Shown here: positions 36,703 through 45,469 of the stretch, piece by piece | Layout: the number at the start of each line of letters is the position of its first letter | How positions within the stretch are numbered: the first letter of the stretch is position 1 | Source of the DNA: Candidatus Babelota bacterium | GTDB lineage: Bacteria > Babelota > Babeliae > Babelales > Vermiphilaceae | NCBI GenBank assembly: GCA_003963225.1 | Contig: RXKB01000002.1 | Location: 1-64,000, forward strand | Direction of reading: 5' to 3' | Length of the DNA stretch: 64,000 nucleotides | The notes under the pieces: model-generated | The model's database searches: none | Seen by the model: only the letters and a program-made list of their open reading frames with translations | What the model was told of the DNA's origin: nothing | Translations under genes and position numbers: made by a program

Positions 36703-36836
36703 ATACTATTCCTTGAGTAAAAATTGTAAATCTGAGTCAGATTATAATCAAAATAATGAGCCAAGTAAAATAATTTATCGAAATTATGGTAGACTTATCT
36801 ATAATTTTGTTTCATCCAATACAAAAATTATAAAAA

Positions 36837-37931
36837 ATGAAAAAACGTAATTTACTTTTTACATTTTACTTTTTTATTTTTATGTCCCTATTATTTTTTT
36901 GCAAACCTCATATTTTTACCGTTTCATTTAATAATGTATTAAATTATTACGGATTTACTACCGCTGAAAAAAAGAAAGCTTTTCGTTATTTATTAGAACA
37001 AGCTAGTACTGTGAATGAACCATTGCAAATACCATTTTCAAAAACTCAACACGATATAGAAATTGTTAAAAATATTGCTTTTATAGTAAAAAAAACACAA
37101 GAGCAATTTGTACAAAGAAATTTTCAAAGCCAAAAAGCCCAAGAAAGGTGGCAAGTTGCCCCACCTGCATGGATAATGCTTGATCAAAATACTATTTTAA
37201 ATAGCTTGCAAGAGCTAGGCATGATTGATGCGATTAAGCAAAAAACTACTCAAACAGATGCGTTATGTATACTTGGTTCAACAGGGCCCGATATAAAAAA
37301 AAGAATTAAGTATGCGCTTGCCTTGATAAAAAATGAGACGAAACCACAAGCCATTATTTTATTAGCAGGCCAACGTTTTGTTACAGAACATATTGATGGT
37401 TCAAAGAAAAAACTTAAAAAAATAGCACGTTGCTTTGCATTGCCAGCTTGGCAAAAACTTACTGAAACTCATTTAATTGCATATTATTATAAAAAATCTT
37501 TTTTATATAAACATCAAATTCCTGATTTTATTATAGATACACCTGAAAACAATAATACACGACCAACCACAGAAACAACTTTAATAAAACTATCTGAATG
37601 GTTACAAGAGCACCCAACAATAAAGCATATTACCTTTATTTCCAATCAACCTTATGTACATTATCAACAAGCTGTAATTGATTTTGTATGCAAAAAACAT
37701 AATATAAATATTCAGTATCAGGTTGTTGGCCCAAAAGCATCTAGCAAAAATAGTTTATCCTGTATTATAGAAAGTCTACAAGGATTAGGATCATACCTTT
37801 GGGCAGCAACACCAGTACTATTATTGGAAATTGGCATAAAAGAAATTGATAATTCACTTTTAGAAGCATATGCACATAACAACTCTATGCAAATGTTTCT
37901 TGTCTCACATTTTGAATACACAAACCAATAG
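36837..37931 (+). CDS. Membrane-anchored DUF218 (YdcF/SanA)-like protein
   Basis: An N-terminal anchor (residues 5-21, LLFTFYFFIFMSLLFF) precedes a domain whose pattern fits DUF218. There is an early strand DALCILGS followed by RIKYALAL, then AIILLAGQRF. Later comes an acidic/Asn patch with TTETTLIKLSEWL and a strand ITFISNQPYVHYQQAV, where family members have a TSxYHxxRA motif. DUF218 proteins are linked to cell-envelope integrity in E. coli. The key motifs are diverged, so activity is doubtful. The gene stands alone, convergent with plsY. Confidence 0.55.
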   Translation: MKKRNLLFTFYFFIFMSLLFFCKPHIFTVSFNNVLNYYGFTTAEKKKAFRYLLEQASTVNEPLQIPFSKTQHDIEIVKNIAFIVKKTQEQFVQRNFQSQKAQERWQVAPPAWIMLDQNTILNSLQELGMIDAIKQKTTQTDALCILGSTGPDIKKRIKYALALIKNETKPQAIILLAGQRFVTEHIDGSKKKLKKIARCFALPAWQKLTETHLIAYYYKKSFLYKHQIPDFIIDTPENNNTRPTTETTLIKLSEWLQEHPTIKHITFISNQPYVHYQQAVIDFVCKKHNINIQYQVVGPKASSKNSLSCIIESLQGLGSYLWAATPVLLLEIGIKEIDNSLLEAYAHNNSMQMFLVSHFEYTNQ

Positions 37932-37945
37932 GTTAAAATATATTC

Positions 37946-38533
37946 CTAAAAAAAATAGTGCAATTTTAATAGTTTAAAATTTTGTTTATGTCGCCATAAC
38001 ACAATAAAAGAGGCGGCTAATAAAAAAGGAATAAACGAAATTGAAATAAAACAATACGATAAGAATGGCAACGTGCATAAAGTGCATAACGAAGCAATTG
38101 CAGGAACTTTTGTCAATGCAACAGCAATCAACCAAATAACAACAGCACAGCACATGACTAGCGGTGAAAATACACCAATAATACCCATTAAAGTTGCGAC
38201 TCCTTTTCCACCATTAAATTGTAAAAAGGGAGAAAAACAGTTGCCGATTAACACTCCAAAAGCAATAATTACTAATAAAATAAATGAAGATACAAATAAT
38301 TGTGCCCATAAAAGCACAATTATTGCCTTTAATGCATCTAACAAAAAAACCATGATAAATGCTTTCCAACCCAAAGCTCTGCCAACATTAGAAGCACCTA
38401 TATTACCAGAACCAATAGTCCTTACATCGCTAATGCCATACCACTTTGCAAATAAATAACCTGATGGAATAGCCCCAACTAAAAAAGATAGAAGGCATAT
38501 AAATATAAAAATAATAAATTTATTTATCATCAT
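37946..38533 (-). CDS. plsY: Glycerol-3-phosphate acyltransferase PlsY
   Basis: PlsY transfers an acyl group from acyl-phosphate to glycerol 3-phosphate, the first step of phospholipid synthesis in most bacteria. It has about five membrane helices and the three family motifs: IPSGYLFAK, the RTIGSGNIGASNVGRALG block, and FNGGKGVAT. Length 195 aa is normal. ATG 38533 lies inside the end of pgsA (14-base overlap), so the two lipid genes are coupled. No plsX is seen in the window. Confidence 0.95.
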   Translation of the reverse strand: MMINKFIIFIFICLLSFLVGAIPSGYLFAKWYGISDVRTIGSGNIGASNVGRALGWKAFIMVFLLDALKAIIVLLWAQLFVSSFILLVIIAFGVLIGNCFSPFLQFNGGKGVATLMGIIGVFSPLVMCCAVVIWLIAVALTKVPAIASLCTLCTLPFLSYCFISISFIPFLLAASFIVLWRHKQNFKLLKLHYFF

Positions 38534-39140
38534 AAACCGAAGGATTCTTTATTTCTTGATTAATAAAATAAGTCAAAAAATGCATATAATAACAGTATGC
38601 TGTATACAATGAAAGAGAAAGCGTACCAAATAATAAACCGTAATACATAATGTTAAAATAACTAAATATGCTTACTCCAGGCTGAGGAACATAGGCAATA
38701 ACAAAAGCAATATAACCTATTTCAAGAGCAGTTTTTATTTTTGCTAACCAAGAAACCGGTATATCTATGTTTTTTTCTGAAGCAATATAGCGCAAACCCA
38801 TTACAAAAAATTCACGCCCAATAAGTATAATAACCCAATAAAAATATATTTTTTCAGCCGCAACTAATGCTATTAAGGCAGCACACAATAAAAATTTGTC
38901 AGCTATAGGATCAAGCAAGGAACCAAGGTGAGTTACCTGTCCCCACTTACGCGCATAATAACCATCAAAAAAATCTGTAAGCGCAAATAGTAAAAAAATA
39001 ATAGCAAGAAATAGATTAATTAAAAAAACATTAAATGGTAGCAGATAAACCAATAAAAAAGGAATCACTATAGGGGAAATAACTAAACGAACTAACGTTA
39101 ATAGAGTAGGCAATGTCAATGTTTCACACCATTTCTTCAT
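38520..39140 (-). CDS. pgsA: CDP-diacylglycerol-glycerol-3-phosphate 3-phosphatidyltransferase
   Basis: A CDP-alcohol phosphatidyltransferase that makes phosphatidylglycerol phosphate, precursor of phosphatidylglycerol (the donor Lgt needs). The catalytic pattern DG-x2-AR-x8-G-x3-D-x3-D reads as DFFDGYYARKWGQ then LGSLLDPIADK, complete. NLPTLLTLVR-like LTLPTLLTLVRL is at the N-terminus. 206 residues, several helices. AAGGTG lies 7 bases before the ATG. The gene begins 17 bases after the 3' end of a tRNA gene. The PgsA identity within the superfamily is by overall match and context. Confidence 0.9.
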   Translation of the reverse strand: MKKWCETLTLPTLLTLVRLVISPIVIPFLLVYLLPFNVFLINLFLAIIFLLFALTDFFDGYYARKWGQVTHLGSLLDPIADKFLLCAALIALVAAEKIYFYWVIILIGREFFVMGLRYIASEKNIDIPVSWLAKIKTALEIGYIAFVIAYVPQPGVSIFSYFNIMYYGLLFGTLSLSLYTAYCYYMHFLTYFINQEIKNPSVYDDK

Positions 39141-39157
39141 AAAAGAACACCTTTTTT

Positions 39158-39234
39158 TGGTGGCGACGCAGGGATTCGAACCCCGGACCTACGGATTATG
39201 ATTCCGCCGCTCTAACCAACTGAGCTACGCCGCC
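39158..39234 (-). tRNA. tRNA with CAT anticodon (elongator Met, or Ile with lysidine)
   Basis: The full cloverleaf folds by hand. Acceptor GGCGGCG pairs with CGTCGCC (one G-T), the D arm is GCTC...GAGC, the anticodon loop ATCATAA gives CAT, and the T arm is CGGGG TTCGAAT CCCTG. CCA is encoded. G1-C72 pairing excludes the initiator. Elongator Met is more likely than tRNA-Ile(CAT), but the two cannot be separated safely by eye. It sits between secD and pgsA on the same strand. Confidence 0.95.
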
Positions 39235-39244
39235 GCTTTTATTT

Positions 39245-40795
39245 TTAAATAGATAACTTTTGTATATTAAAGTTACGCAACATAACATTAAATAACGATT
39301 TCAAAAAGAATAATCCAGTAATAAGCGTTGCTACAATACCAAGCATCATAGTAGTTGCAAATCCTTGGACAGGACCTGAACCAAGGAAATATAACACAAC
39401 ACCAACTATAAATGTTGTTAAATTACCATCAATAATAACAATCATTGCATCTGAAAAACCAACGTTAATTGCTTTTTCTATTGATAAACCATGAGAAAGT
39501 TCTTCTTTTATTGTTTCAAAGATTAAAATGGAAGCATCAACTGCCATACCAATGGTCAATACCATACCAGCAACTCCTGGCAATGTCAAGGTTGCGCCAA
39601 GAAAAGAAAGCCCAATAAGAATGAGTAACAAATTGTAAACAAGCACAAGAAACGCAAAAAAACCGCTCAATTTATAAAAAAATATGCTAAATAAGAACAC
39701 CAATAATAACCCTATCAAACACGATAAAAGCCCAGCTGTACGCGATTCTTGTCCTAACGCTGGCCCAATTTGCCTTTCTTCTTCAAAAGTAACCGGTGCA
39801 ACAAATGCACCAGATTTTAACAATAGGGCCAAAGATTTTGCTGATTCACTAGTAAAATTACCAGTAATATGCCCACTGTCTTTAATTGCAGTATGAATTG
39901 ACGGAGCACTGATCACTTCACCATCAAGCACTATCGCCAACTGCCTGCCAAAATTAGCGCTAGTTAATGCATAAAATTTTTCACCACCTTCGGCGTCTAA
40001 ATTAAATTCCACAACAGCCTCGACACCTGTTCTACCACCTAACGCAGCACGCGCATCTTTGAGCATGCGCCCTGTAACTTGGGCATATTTTTCAACTACA
40101 TAATAAACCCGATGCCCACCTTCCATTACACCAGGTAATATTTCTTTATCATCACTTAACTCTCCATCATAATCATATAATAAATCTTCTTGGCTAGAGC
40201 CAGTTTTATATACTAACCTAAACTCTAATAATGCCGCTTTACCAATAAGAGCTTTTGCTTCTTGTGGATCAAAGACATCAGGCATTTCTATAACAATATT
40301 TTTTTGTCCCTGAGCACTAATTGGAGTTTCTGAAACACCAAATTTATCCAATCTTAAGCGTAAAACTTCAATATTTCGTTGCACTGCATCTTTTTTAATC
40401 CGATCGATTTTTGGATCTGTAAACGATACGTTTACCTTAGCATCTTGCACTTCAATTTTTACATCTTGATGCTCTTTTTTTATAGATTGAGCAGCCTCTT
40501 GTGCTTGTTGCAAATTACCAAAAGAAAAAGCGATACGCTGATTTTGTACGCTTTTAGATAAAGGAGTTTTACCTTGTGATTTTAAAGACTTATTAATAGC
40601 ACTCATTATGCTTGCTAAAGAAGACTCTACAGCTTTTTCAACTTGTACCTCTAATGTCAGGTACACACCTCCTACCAAGTCAGTACCAAAACGCAACGAA
40701 CTTCTCAAAGGATATAACGCATACACACACGCACCTGCCAATATTAACCAAAATGATATTTCAGAAAAAACTATTTTACGCATTGTATTTTGCAT
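39245..40795 (-). CDS. secD: Protein translocase subunit SecD
   Basis: SecD, usually with SecF, uses the proton-motive force to pull exported proteins through SecYEG. One N-terminal helix (FWLILAGACVYALYPLRSSL), the FGTDLVGGVYLTLEV block, a periplasmic domain of about 250 residues, then five C-terminal helices with the GMAVDASILIFETIKEE signature. Length (516 aa) is normal for a stand-alone SecD. AAAGGA precedes ATG 40795. No secF follows; a tRNA gene does, so SecF must be elsewhere or absent. A tRNA-Leu gene lies just upstream. Confidence 0.95.
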   Translation of the reverse strand: MQNTMRKIVFSEISFWLILAGACVYALYPLRSSLRFGTDLVGGVYLTLEVQVEKAVESSLASIMSAINKSLKSQGKTPLSKSVQNQRIAFSFGNLQQAQEAAQSIKKEHQDVKIEVQDAKVNVSFTDPKIDRIKKDAVQRNIEVLRLRLDKFGVSETPISAQGQKNIVIEMPDVFDPQEAKALIGKAALLEFRLVYKTGSSQEDLLYDYDGELSDDKEILPGVMEGGHRVYYVVEKYAQVTGRMLKDARAALGGRTGVEAVVEFNLDAEGGEKFYALTSANFGRQLAIVLDGEVISAPSIHTAIKDSGHITGNFTSESAKSLALLLKSGAFVAPVTFEEERQIGPALGQESRTAGLLSCLIGLLLVFLFSIFFYKLSGFFAFLVLVYNLLLILIGLSFLGATLTLPGVAGMVLTIGMAVDASILIFETIKEELSHGLSIEKAINVGFSDAMIVIIDGNLTTFIVGVVLYFLGSGPVQGFATTMMLGIVATLITGLFFLKSLFNVMLRNFNIQKLSI

Positions 40796-40840
40796 ATTAA
40801 TTCCTTTAAAAAATTAAATTTACGCTTCCTTTTTTTGCTT

Positions 40841-40927
40841 TGGTGCCGAAGAGGGGATTTGAACCCCTACAGGATTACTCCCGCAGCCCCCTCAAGGCTG
40901 TGTGTCTGCCAATTTCACCACTTCGGC
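40841..40927 (-). tRNA. tRNA-Leu (GAG anticodon)
   Basis: Type II tRNA with a long variable arm. The acceptor GCCGAAG pairs perfectly with CTTCGGC, the anticodon stem CAGCC/GGCTG encloses loop TTGAGGG (GAG at positions 34-36), and the T arm contains GGTTCAAATCC. CCA is encoded. It is upstream of secD on the same strand. Confidence 0.96.
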
Positions 40928-40995
40928 AACTATTTAAAGCAAAAAAAATGTAACACATTCGCATAAAATATGCAAATTAAACAGTATTATTATTG

Positions 40996-42324
40996 TTAAC
41001 TCGTCTTAAAAATTTTTTTAAATAACAGTTTAGTTGGATATATTATAAGATCCAGCAAATTATTAAACATTTTTAGTACGCGCTCTAAAAATGTTAGTTT
41101 TGTATTAGACTCTTCTCTATCTTCTACCACCGGCGCATGTTCATTTTTTTCTATATTAACGTCTTTGGTCACGGGATTCACTATCGTTTGAAACAAGATA
41201 TCTGCTTGTGTTTTAAAATCTACGCCCTGCTCTTTTAATTTTTCTACCGATTGTTGTACAGAAGCAATTTCTTTTGTAATTCTATCGACTGTTGTTTTAA
41301 AATAAGGACTAAAATCATTTTGCAAATATTTTTGTATATCTTTTATATTCCTCATTTGTATATCCATAGCGTAATATAACTCACGAGCTTTAGTATCACT
41401 TAGCAACTGAGAAATTTTTTTAAAATTATTCCATGCATCACGCTCATAAGCACGAACCTTATTAAGCTGATCCATTAATTTATTCAGGGCTTCGTCAATG
41501 CGATGATCAAGTTCAGTTATAACATTCACTTGATCTCGTAATCTTGTAATGACTTCTTGCTCTCCCTTTAGTTCTTTTAATAAAGATCTTTCTTGTACAT
41601 CCAAAGTGCCATCTTTATCTCGTTCAGCATTAAATCGATTTATTAAATCAGCAAGCACTTCCTGAAGTTCTCCAATACGCAATCCAACGCTAATATAAAA
41701 AGGATCTAACACTGCACGATCTAAGTCTGTACGTTTTTCTAAAAAAGTAGTTCGAAAATCCCAAACTTTGTCAACAAGCCCACGAATATTTTCATAGCGC
41801 TCTTGAGCCCTTTCATACCAAATGCTTTTATATAACCAATTCCCTTGTGGATCAGGTAAATTAATAGTATCTATACCTATTTTTTCATCTATCTTTTCTT
41901 TTCCTAATGATTCTATTTCGTTTCCTTCTGCAAAAATCTGCTGACTTGTAGGCTCTTGTGCTAACACATTGCCAGCTACTTGTTGAGGCGAAACATTAGG
42001 TATAGAAAGGGCTTGACGTTCACTATTTGGATTTTCAGCATCCTGAGGTAAAACAATAGGATCAACAGCGCTCTTCACGCTAACATTAGTAGACATAGCA
42101 TTGTTTTCTGATGTTGTAATAGGTGCAGTATGTGGAAGCTGTTCATCTGCCTTAACAGGTTGCTGGAGAGTTGCAAGCATTTCATTCAACACAGCCATAG
42201 TTTTATCATCAGCTTCAGCTGATATAGCCTGTGTTTCAGTTCCGTACGATATTTGCAAAGGTGTTAATACATTACATGATAATATTGTTGTATGTAGAGC
42301 TACCTTCTTATAAAAATACCTCAT
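40996..42324 (-). CDS. Secreted coiled-coil hypothetical protein (442 aa)
   Basis: A signal peptide (about residues 1-26, KKVALHTTILSCNVLTPLQISYG) is followed by a disordered, Ala/Thr/Pro-rich region to about residue 150. A long helical coiled coil follows (about 165-390, RYENIRGLVDKVWDF through SVEKLKEQGVDF). The C-terminus (ERVLKMFNNLLDLIIYPTKLLFKKIF) is amphipathic and could lie on a membrane. ATG 42324 is preferred over GTG 42330 because AAAGG lies 7 bases before it. No known family. Confidence 0.8.
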   Translation of the reverse strand: MRYFYKKVALHTTILSCNVLTPLQISYGTETQAISAEADDKTMAVLNEMLATLQQPVKADEQLPHTAPITTSENNAMSTNVSVKSAVDPIVLPQDAENPNSERQALSIPNVSPQQVAGNVLAQEPTSQQIFAEGNEIESLGKEKIDEKIGIDTINLPDPQGNWLYKSIWYERAQERYENIRGLVDKVWDFRTTFLEKRTDLDRAVLDPFYISVGLRIGELQEVLADLINRFNAERDKDGTLDVQERSLLKELKGEQEVITRLRDQVNVITELDHRIDEALNKLMDQLNKVRAYERDAWNNFKKISQLLSDTKARELYYAMDIQMRNIKDIQKYLQNDFSPYFKTTVDRITKEIASVQQSVEKLKEQGVDFKTQADILFQTIVNPVTKDVNIEKNEHAPVVEDREESNTKLTFLERVLKMFNNLLDLIIYPTKLLFKKIFKTS

Positions 42325-42354
42325 ATGCACCTTTCACTCTTATCTATTATAAAG

Positions 42355-42816
42355 TCATAATTGATTGGCTAAATCTTTAAGCTCTTGCAGCAAAGCACGA
42401 GAAAGCTCTTCTGTTTCCCAAGATGTATGCTTCCACTTAACTCCTGAAGTTACCTGCGTTAAAACAGATCTATCACTTTTGATATCTATAATATCAATAC
42501 GAGCGATATTCATCAACGGATGCACTTGGGAGGGAGCTTTAACTACGCCAGCTCTTCCTAAAACACTATACGCAATGTTATTAGCATCCAAAAAGCAAAA
42601 CATGACTTTTTTTTGCCAAACCATATTTTGATAACCGGTATGATTTTTATGAATACTAATTAAAATGCTTTCCAATCCTTTTGGATATATACATTGAATA
42701 GGAGTAGTATTAGGAATACCTTTTTCTGAAAAAGTTGCCATAATACCTACAGTCGTACCTTCCATGAGGAGATGTAATAAATCTTCCGGTAATTTAACAC
42801 CAACATGTTTTGCCAT
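42355..42816 (-). CDS. Pyridoxamine 5'-phosphate oxidase-like FMN-binding protein
   Basis: 153 residues with a split-barrel flavin-binding pattern. TTVGIMATFSEKGIPNTTPI is the first strand pair, followed by ILISIHKNHTGYQNM and KKVMFCFLDANNIAYSVLGRAGVV. This matches small FMN-binding oxidoreductases of the PNPOx-like superfamily, not true PdxH. Its substrate cannot be inferred. ATG 42816 is preferred to 42855 because GGGAGA lies 7 bases before it. It is the last gene of the serS operon. Confidence 0.8.
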   Translation of the reverse strand: MAKHVGVKLPEDLLHLLMEGTTVGIMATFSEKGIPNTTPIQCIYPKGLESILISIHKNHTGYQNMVWQKKVMFCFLDANNIAYSVLGRAGVVKAPSQVHPLMNIARIDIIDIKSDRSVLTQVTSGVKWKHTSWETEELSRALLQELKDLANQL

Positions 42817-42844
42817 AAAAAAATCTCCCATTAAAAAATAAATG

Positions 42845-44011
42845 CTATAATCCAAGTCGAGCTATTATTTGATTTTCAACTACTAATCCTTTTTGTGTAA
42901 GACGCAACACACGCTTATCACACGTCATTAATCCTTCGTTCACTAACGTATCAACTTCGCTTTGTAATATGCATACCTTACTTGCATCAAGACCTACCAC
43001 TATATCATCCCACAAAGCCCCTTGTGATCTTCTCAAGCCCAACATAACCTTTTCAAGCCTTATCTGCTGATCCGTCAGCTCCTCACATATAGCTATTGGA
43101 CCGTCAGGCAATGTTGCTTTCTGTATATATTGGATAAGATTTTTTTCATTTTGCATGCGTTTTACACCGTCAAACGAACAAGCTCCTAAACCAAATGCTT
43201 TATATGGCTTTCTGTCCCAATAAACAGAATTGTGCCTAGAAAAAAAGTTCTTCCTTGCAAAATTAGAAAGCTCATACTGCTCAAACCCACAAGAAGCCAA
43301 AAAAGCCTGCGTCCAAAAATAACAGTCTACCATAAAATCATCTGATGGAAGCTGTACTTTGCCAGAAGCTACATTAAAATACAACCTTGTGTCTTCATGA
43401 ACCGTAAGAAAGTATACCGAAATATGTTTAATCGGCCATTGAACAATTTTTGTTAAATACTCTTGCCATTCTTCAAAAGAAACATCGGGTATACCCATAA
43501 TTAGATCTACTGATATATTATTAATGTAGTTTGGAGCATACAACATCAACTGTTCAACATCATGTTTACTTTGTAGCCTATTTAAACTATGCAATGCACC
43601 ATCTTTCAAACTTTGAACACCAACACTTAATCGATTAATACCAGCTTTTTGCCATAAATCAATTTGTTCTTCATTGACCGTACCAGGGTTCACTTCAATA
43701 GTAACTTCTGTTTTTTCATGAAAATCAAATGACTCTTTTAGTATAGCTATAGTGTCAAGTAAAAGGTCGTTAGGATAAGTACTTGGCGTGCCTCCACCAA
43801 AAAATACAGTATCAATGCGCTGTTTATTTTGCTCATAATGTTTAATAAATGTATTAATTTCTTGTATAAGTGCGTCATGATATACCTGCATATATTGATC
43901 TTGCCCTGCCAATGCTACAAATGGACAAAAATGGCACCTGTAAGGGCAAAAAGGCCAATGAATATACAAAGAATGAAACGATCTGGCTTTGAAAGTTATT
44001 ATTTTATGCAT
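42845..44011 (-). CDS. hemW: HemW-like radical SAM protein (heme chaperone)
   Basis: HemW is a radical SAM protein related to coproporphyrinogen III oxidase HemN, thought to insert heme into respiratory proteins rather than to oxidise porphyrins. The [4Fe-4S] motif CPYRCHFC (Cys22, Cys26, Cys29) is followed by PF, as in HemW, where HemN has a fourth cysteine. FFGGGTPSTYP and EVNPGTVNEEQ are typical, and the C-terminal winged domain is present. Length 388 aa is normal. It starts 6 bases after the upstream gene's stop. Presence need not mean heme synthesis. Confidence 0.93.
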   Translation of the reverse strand: MHKIITFKARSFHSLYIHWPFCPYRCHFCPFVALAGQDQYMQVYHDALIQEINTFIKHYEQNKQRIDTVFFGGGTPSTYPNDLLLDTIAILKESFDFHEKTEVTIEVNPGTVNEEQIDLWQKAGINRLSVGVQSLKDGALHSLNRLQSKHDVEQLMLYAPNYINNISVDLIMGIPDVSFEEWQEYLTKIVQWPIKHISVYFLTVHEDTRLYFNVASGKVQLPSDDFMVDCYFWTQAFLASCGFEQYELSNFARKNFFSRHNSVYWDRKPYKAFGLGACSFDGVKRMQNEKNLIQYIQKATLPDGPIAICEELTDQQIRLEKVMLGLRRSQGALWDDIVVGLDASKVCILQSEVDTLVNEGLMTCDKRVLRLTQKGLVVENQIIARLGL

Positions 44012-44017
44012 TAAATA

Positions 44018-44587
44018 CTATTTTTTAAAATAAACACTATGTACAAGAATGGTTACCATATTTATATCATTAACTACAGTCTCTTTTGACAATAATTGCC
44101 CAGCTTCATATTTTATGCTGCTTATTTTTTCAAGTATGTTTTTTATTTCTTTTTCCCAATGATATAAAGATAAAGAATTAGCTTTGCATATGCCACAATG
44201 ATCGCCAACATTGATTTTGTTATTTTCAATACACCATTTGCAAGTGTCAATATGTCTTATAATTTCATGTTCAGTCAAACTTATCATATCAGTTTCATGA
44301 GCATCAGTAAAAAAAAGTCTTAAAATAAAACTCAACTTAGTATACACAAGGGAAATGTTTTGCTCTTTTCTGATCTCATCCAATAATGTCAATACAGTCA
44401 ACTTAACTGGCACATCTTTTGTTTTTGCGCGTGAAAAAAATAGCTGTAAACATTGCCAAATCAAGAAAAATACGAAAAGAATAGCGCTAAAGAAAAAAAA
44501 TCTTTTAAAAAAAACTGTTCTCCAAAAAGGAACATGTATAAAAGTATAGATATCATATATTCCGAATTCATCTTGCAACATAACCAT
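44018..44587 (-). CDS. DUF4381-like membrane protein of a Bat-type cluster
   Basis: 189 residues with one membrane helix (residues about 28-48, RFFFFSAILFVFFLIW). The N-terminal IYDIYTFIHVPFW resembles the DI..P..FWP start of DUF4381 proteins, which commonly sit beside DUF58 genes. A CxxC pair (CGIC) with two more cysteines near residues 116-133 could bind a metal or form disulfides. It starts 3 bases after the DUF58 gene. Its role is presumed to be complex formation with that protein. Family call is tentative. Confidence 0.6.
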   Translation of the reverse strand: MVMLQDEFGIYDIYTFIHVPFWRTVFFKRFFFFSAILFVFFLIWQCLQLFFSRAKTKDVPVKLTVLTLLDEIRKEQNISLVYTKLSFILRLFFTDAHETDMISLTEHEIIRHIDTCKWCIENNKINVGDHCGICKANSLSLYHWEKEIKNILEKISSIKYEAGQLLSKETVVNDINMVTILVHSVYFKK

Positions 44588-44590
44588 TCC

Positions 44591-45469
44591 TTAAGTGCGC
44601 ATACGCGCACGAAACAAAGAGATAATTTTTTCTAAGGCTTTAACCATATCAATTATATCAATAGCTTTAACCCCATTATTTTTCATAATTTTTTCTTGCA
44701 ACAAAACTCTTGTTTGCAAATGTGTAGCATGATGCTTGGTAATAGCTACATAGCCAATCTGCTCAGTCTCCAAATCTTGTACTAACAATGAACCGATCAC
44801 AGGTAAATGCTGCTCTAAACTATCAAGACAGCGCATTACATAGACATCATGCACTGGAGAAATAAGTTTAATCGCATCTTCAAACTGATTATCAATGCAA
44901 TCAGAAAACCAAAATACAATTGTTTGCCTCAACGTTGCTTTTAATAGATATTTAAGCACGGCTTTACTGTTAGTATTTTTTCCTTTTGGCTTCCAAGAAA
45001 AAATAGCTTTCATAATAACATTAATATAGTTTTTATCCTTACGAGGAGGCAAATAAAGCTCAACCCCATCAGAAAATAAAATAAGCCCTACCAAATCTTG
45101 AGAATAATGCCCAATCAGACCTATGATTGCAGCCATTCTGCTAACTATATCTATTTTTTGTTGTACTGTGCCAAAAGACAACGATTTAGAAATATCTACA
45201 ACAAGCATTACTGTTTTAACCTGATCTTGCTTAAACTGACGCACAAGTAAAGTTGAAGCACGTGACGACCCACGCCAATCAATAAATCTTATATCATCAC
45301 CAATTGTATAATCTCTCAATGAATCAAAATCAAAACCCATACCTTTTACAAAAGACTTTGATTGCCCAATTTGTTGAGTGCGAAACAACCGTTTGGTAAA
45401 AAGAGTAACATTTTTTATTTTTTCTATGACCTCAGGAGAAATTTTATCAACATCACCTATCATTACCAT
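44591..45469 (-). CDS. DUF58 (von Willebrand factor A-like) protein
   Basis: DUF58 proteins accompany MoxR AAA ATPases in clusters tied to envelope stress and metal-centre maturation. The diagnostic DFDSLRDYTIGDDIRFIDW block is near residue 50, and a vWA-like metal site reads VVDISKSLSFG (DxSxS). No transmembrane helix is present. The start ATG 45469 or 45463 lies at the serS stop, overlapping by up to 7 bases. No MoxR gene is seen in the window, so the usual partner is missing or distant. Confidence 0.88.
   Translation of the reverse strand: MVMIGDVDKISPEVIEKIKNVTLFTKRLFRTQQIGQSKSFVKGMGFDFDSLRDYTIGDDIRFIDWRGSSRASTLLVRQFKQDQVKTVMLVVDISKSLSFGTVQQKIDIVSRMAAIIGLIGHYSQDLVGLILFSDGVELYLPPRKDKNYINVIMKAIFSWKPKGKNTNSKAVLKYLLKATLRQTIVFWFSDCIDNQFEDAIKLISPVHDVYVMRCLDSLEQHLPVIGSLLVQDLETEQIGYVAITKHHATHLQTRVLLQEKIMKNNGVKAIDIIDMVKALEKIISLFRARMRT

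Noticed and set aside
42845-44011. Possible coproporphyrinogen III oxidase (HemN) call
   Set aside because: The cluster motif has three cysteines followed by F, as in HemW; the fourth HemN cysteine is missing and no heme synthesis genes are near.
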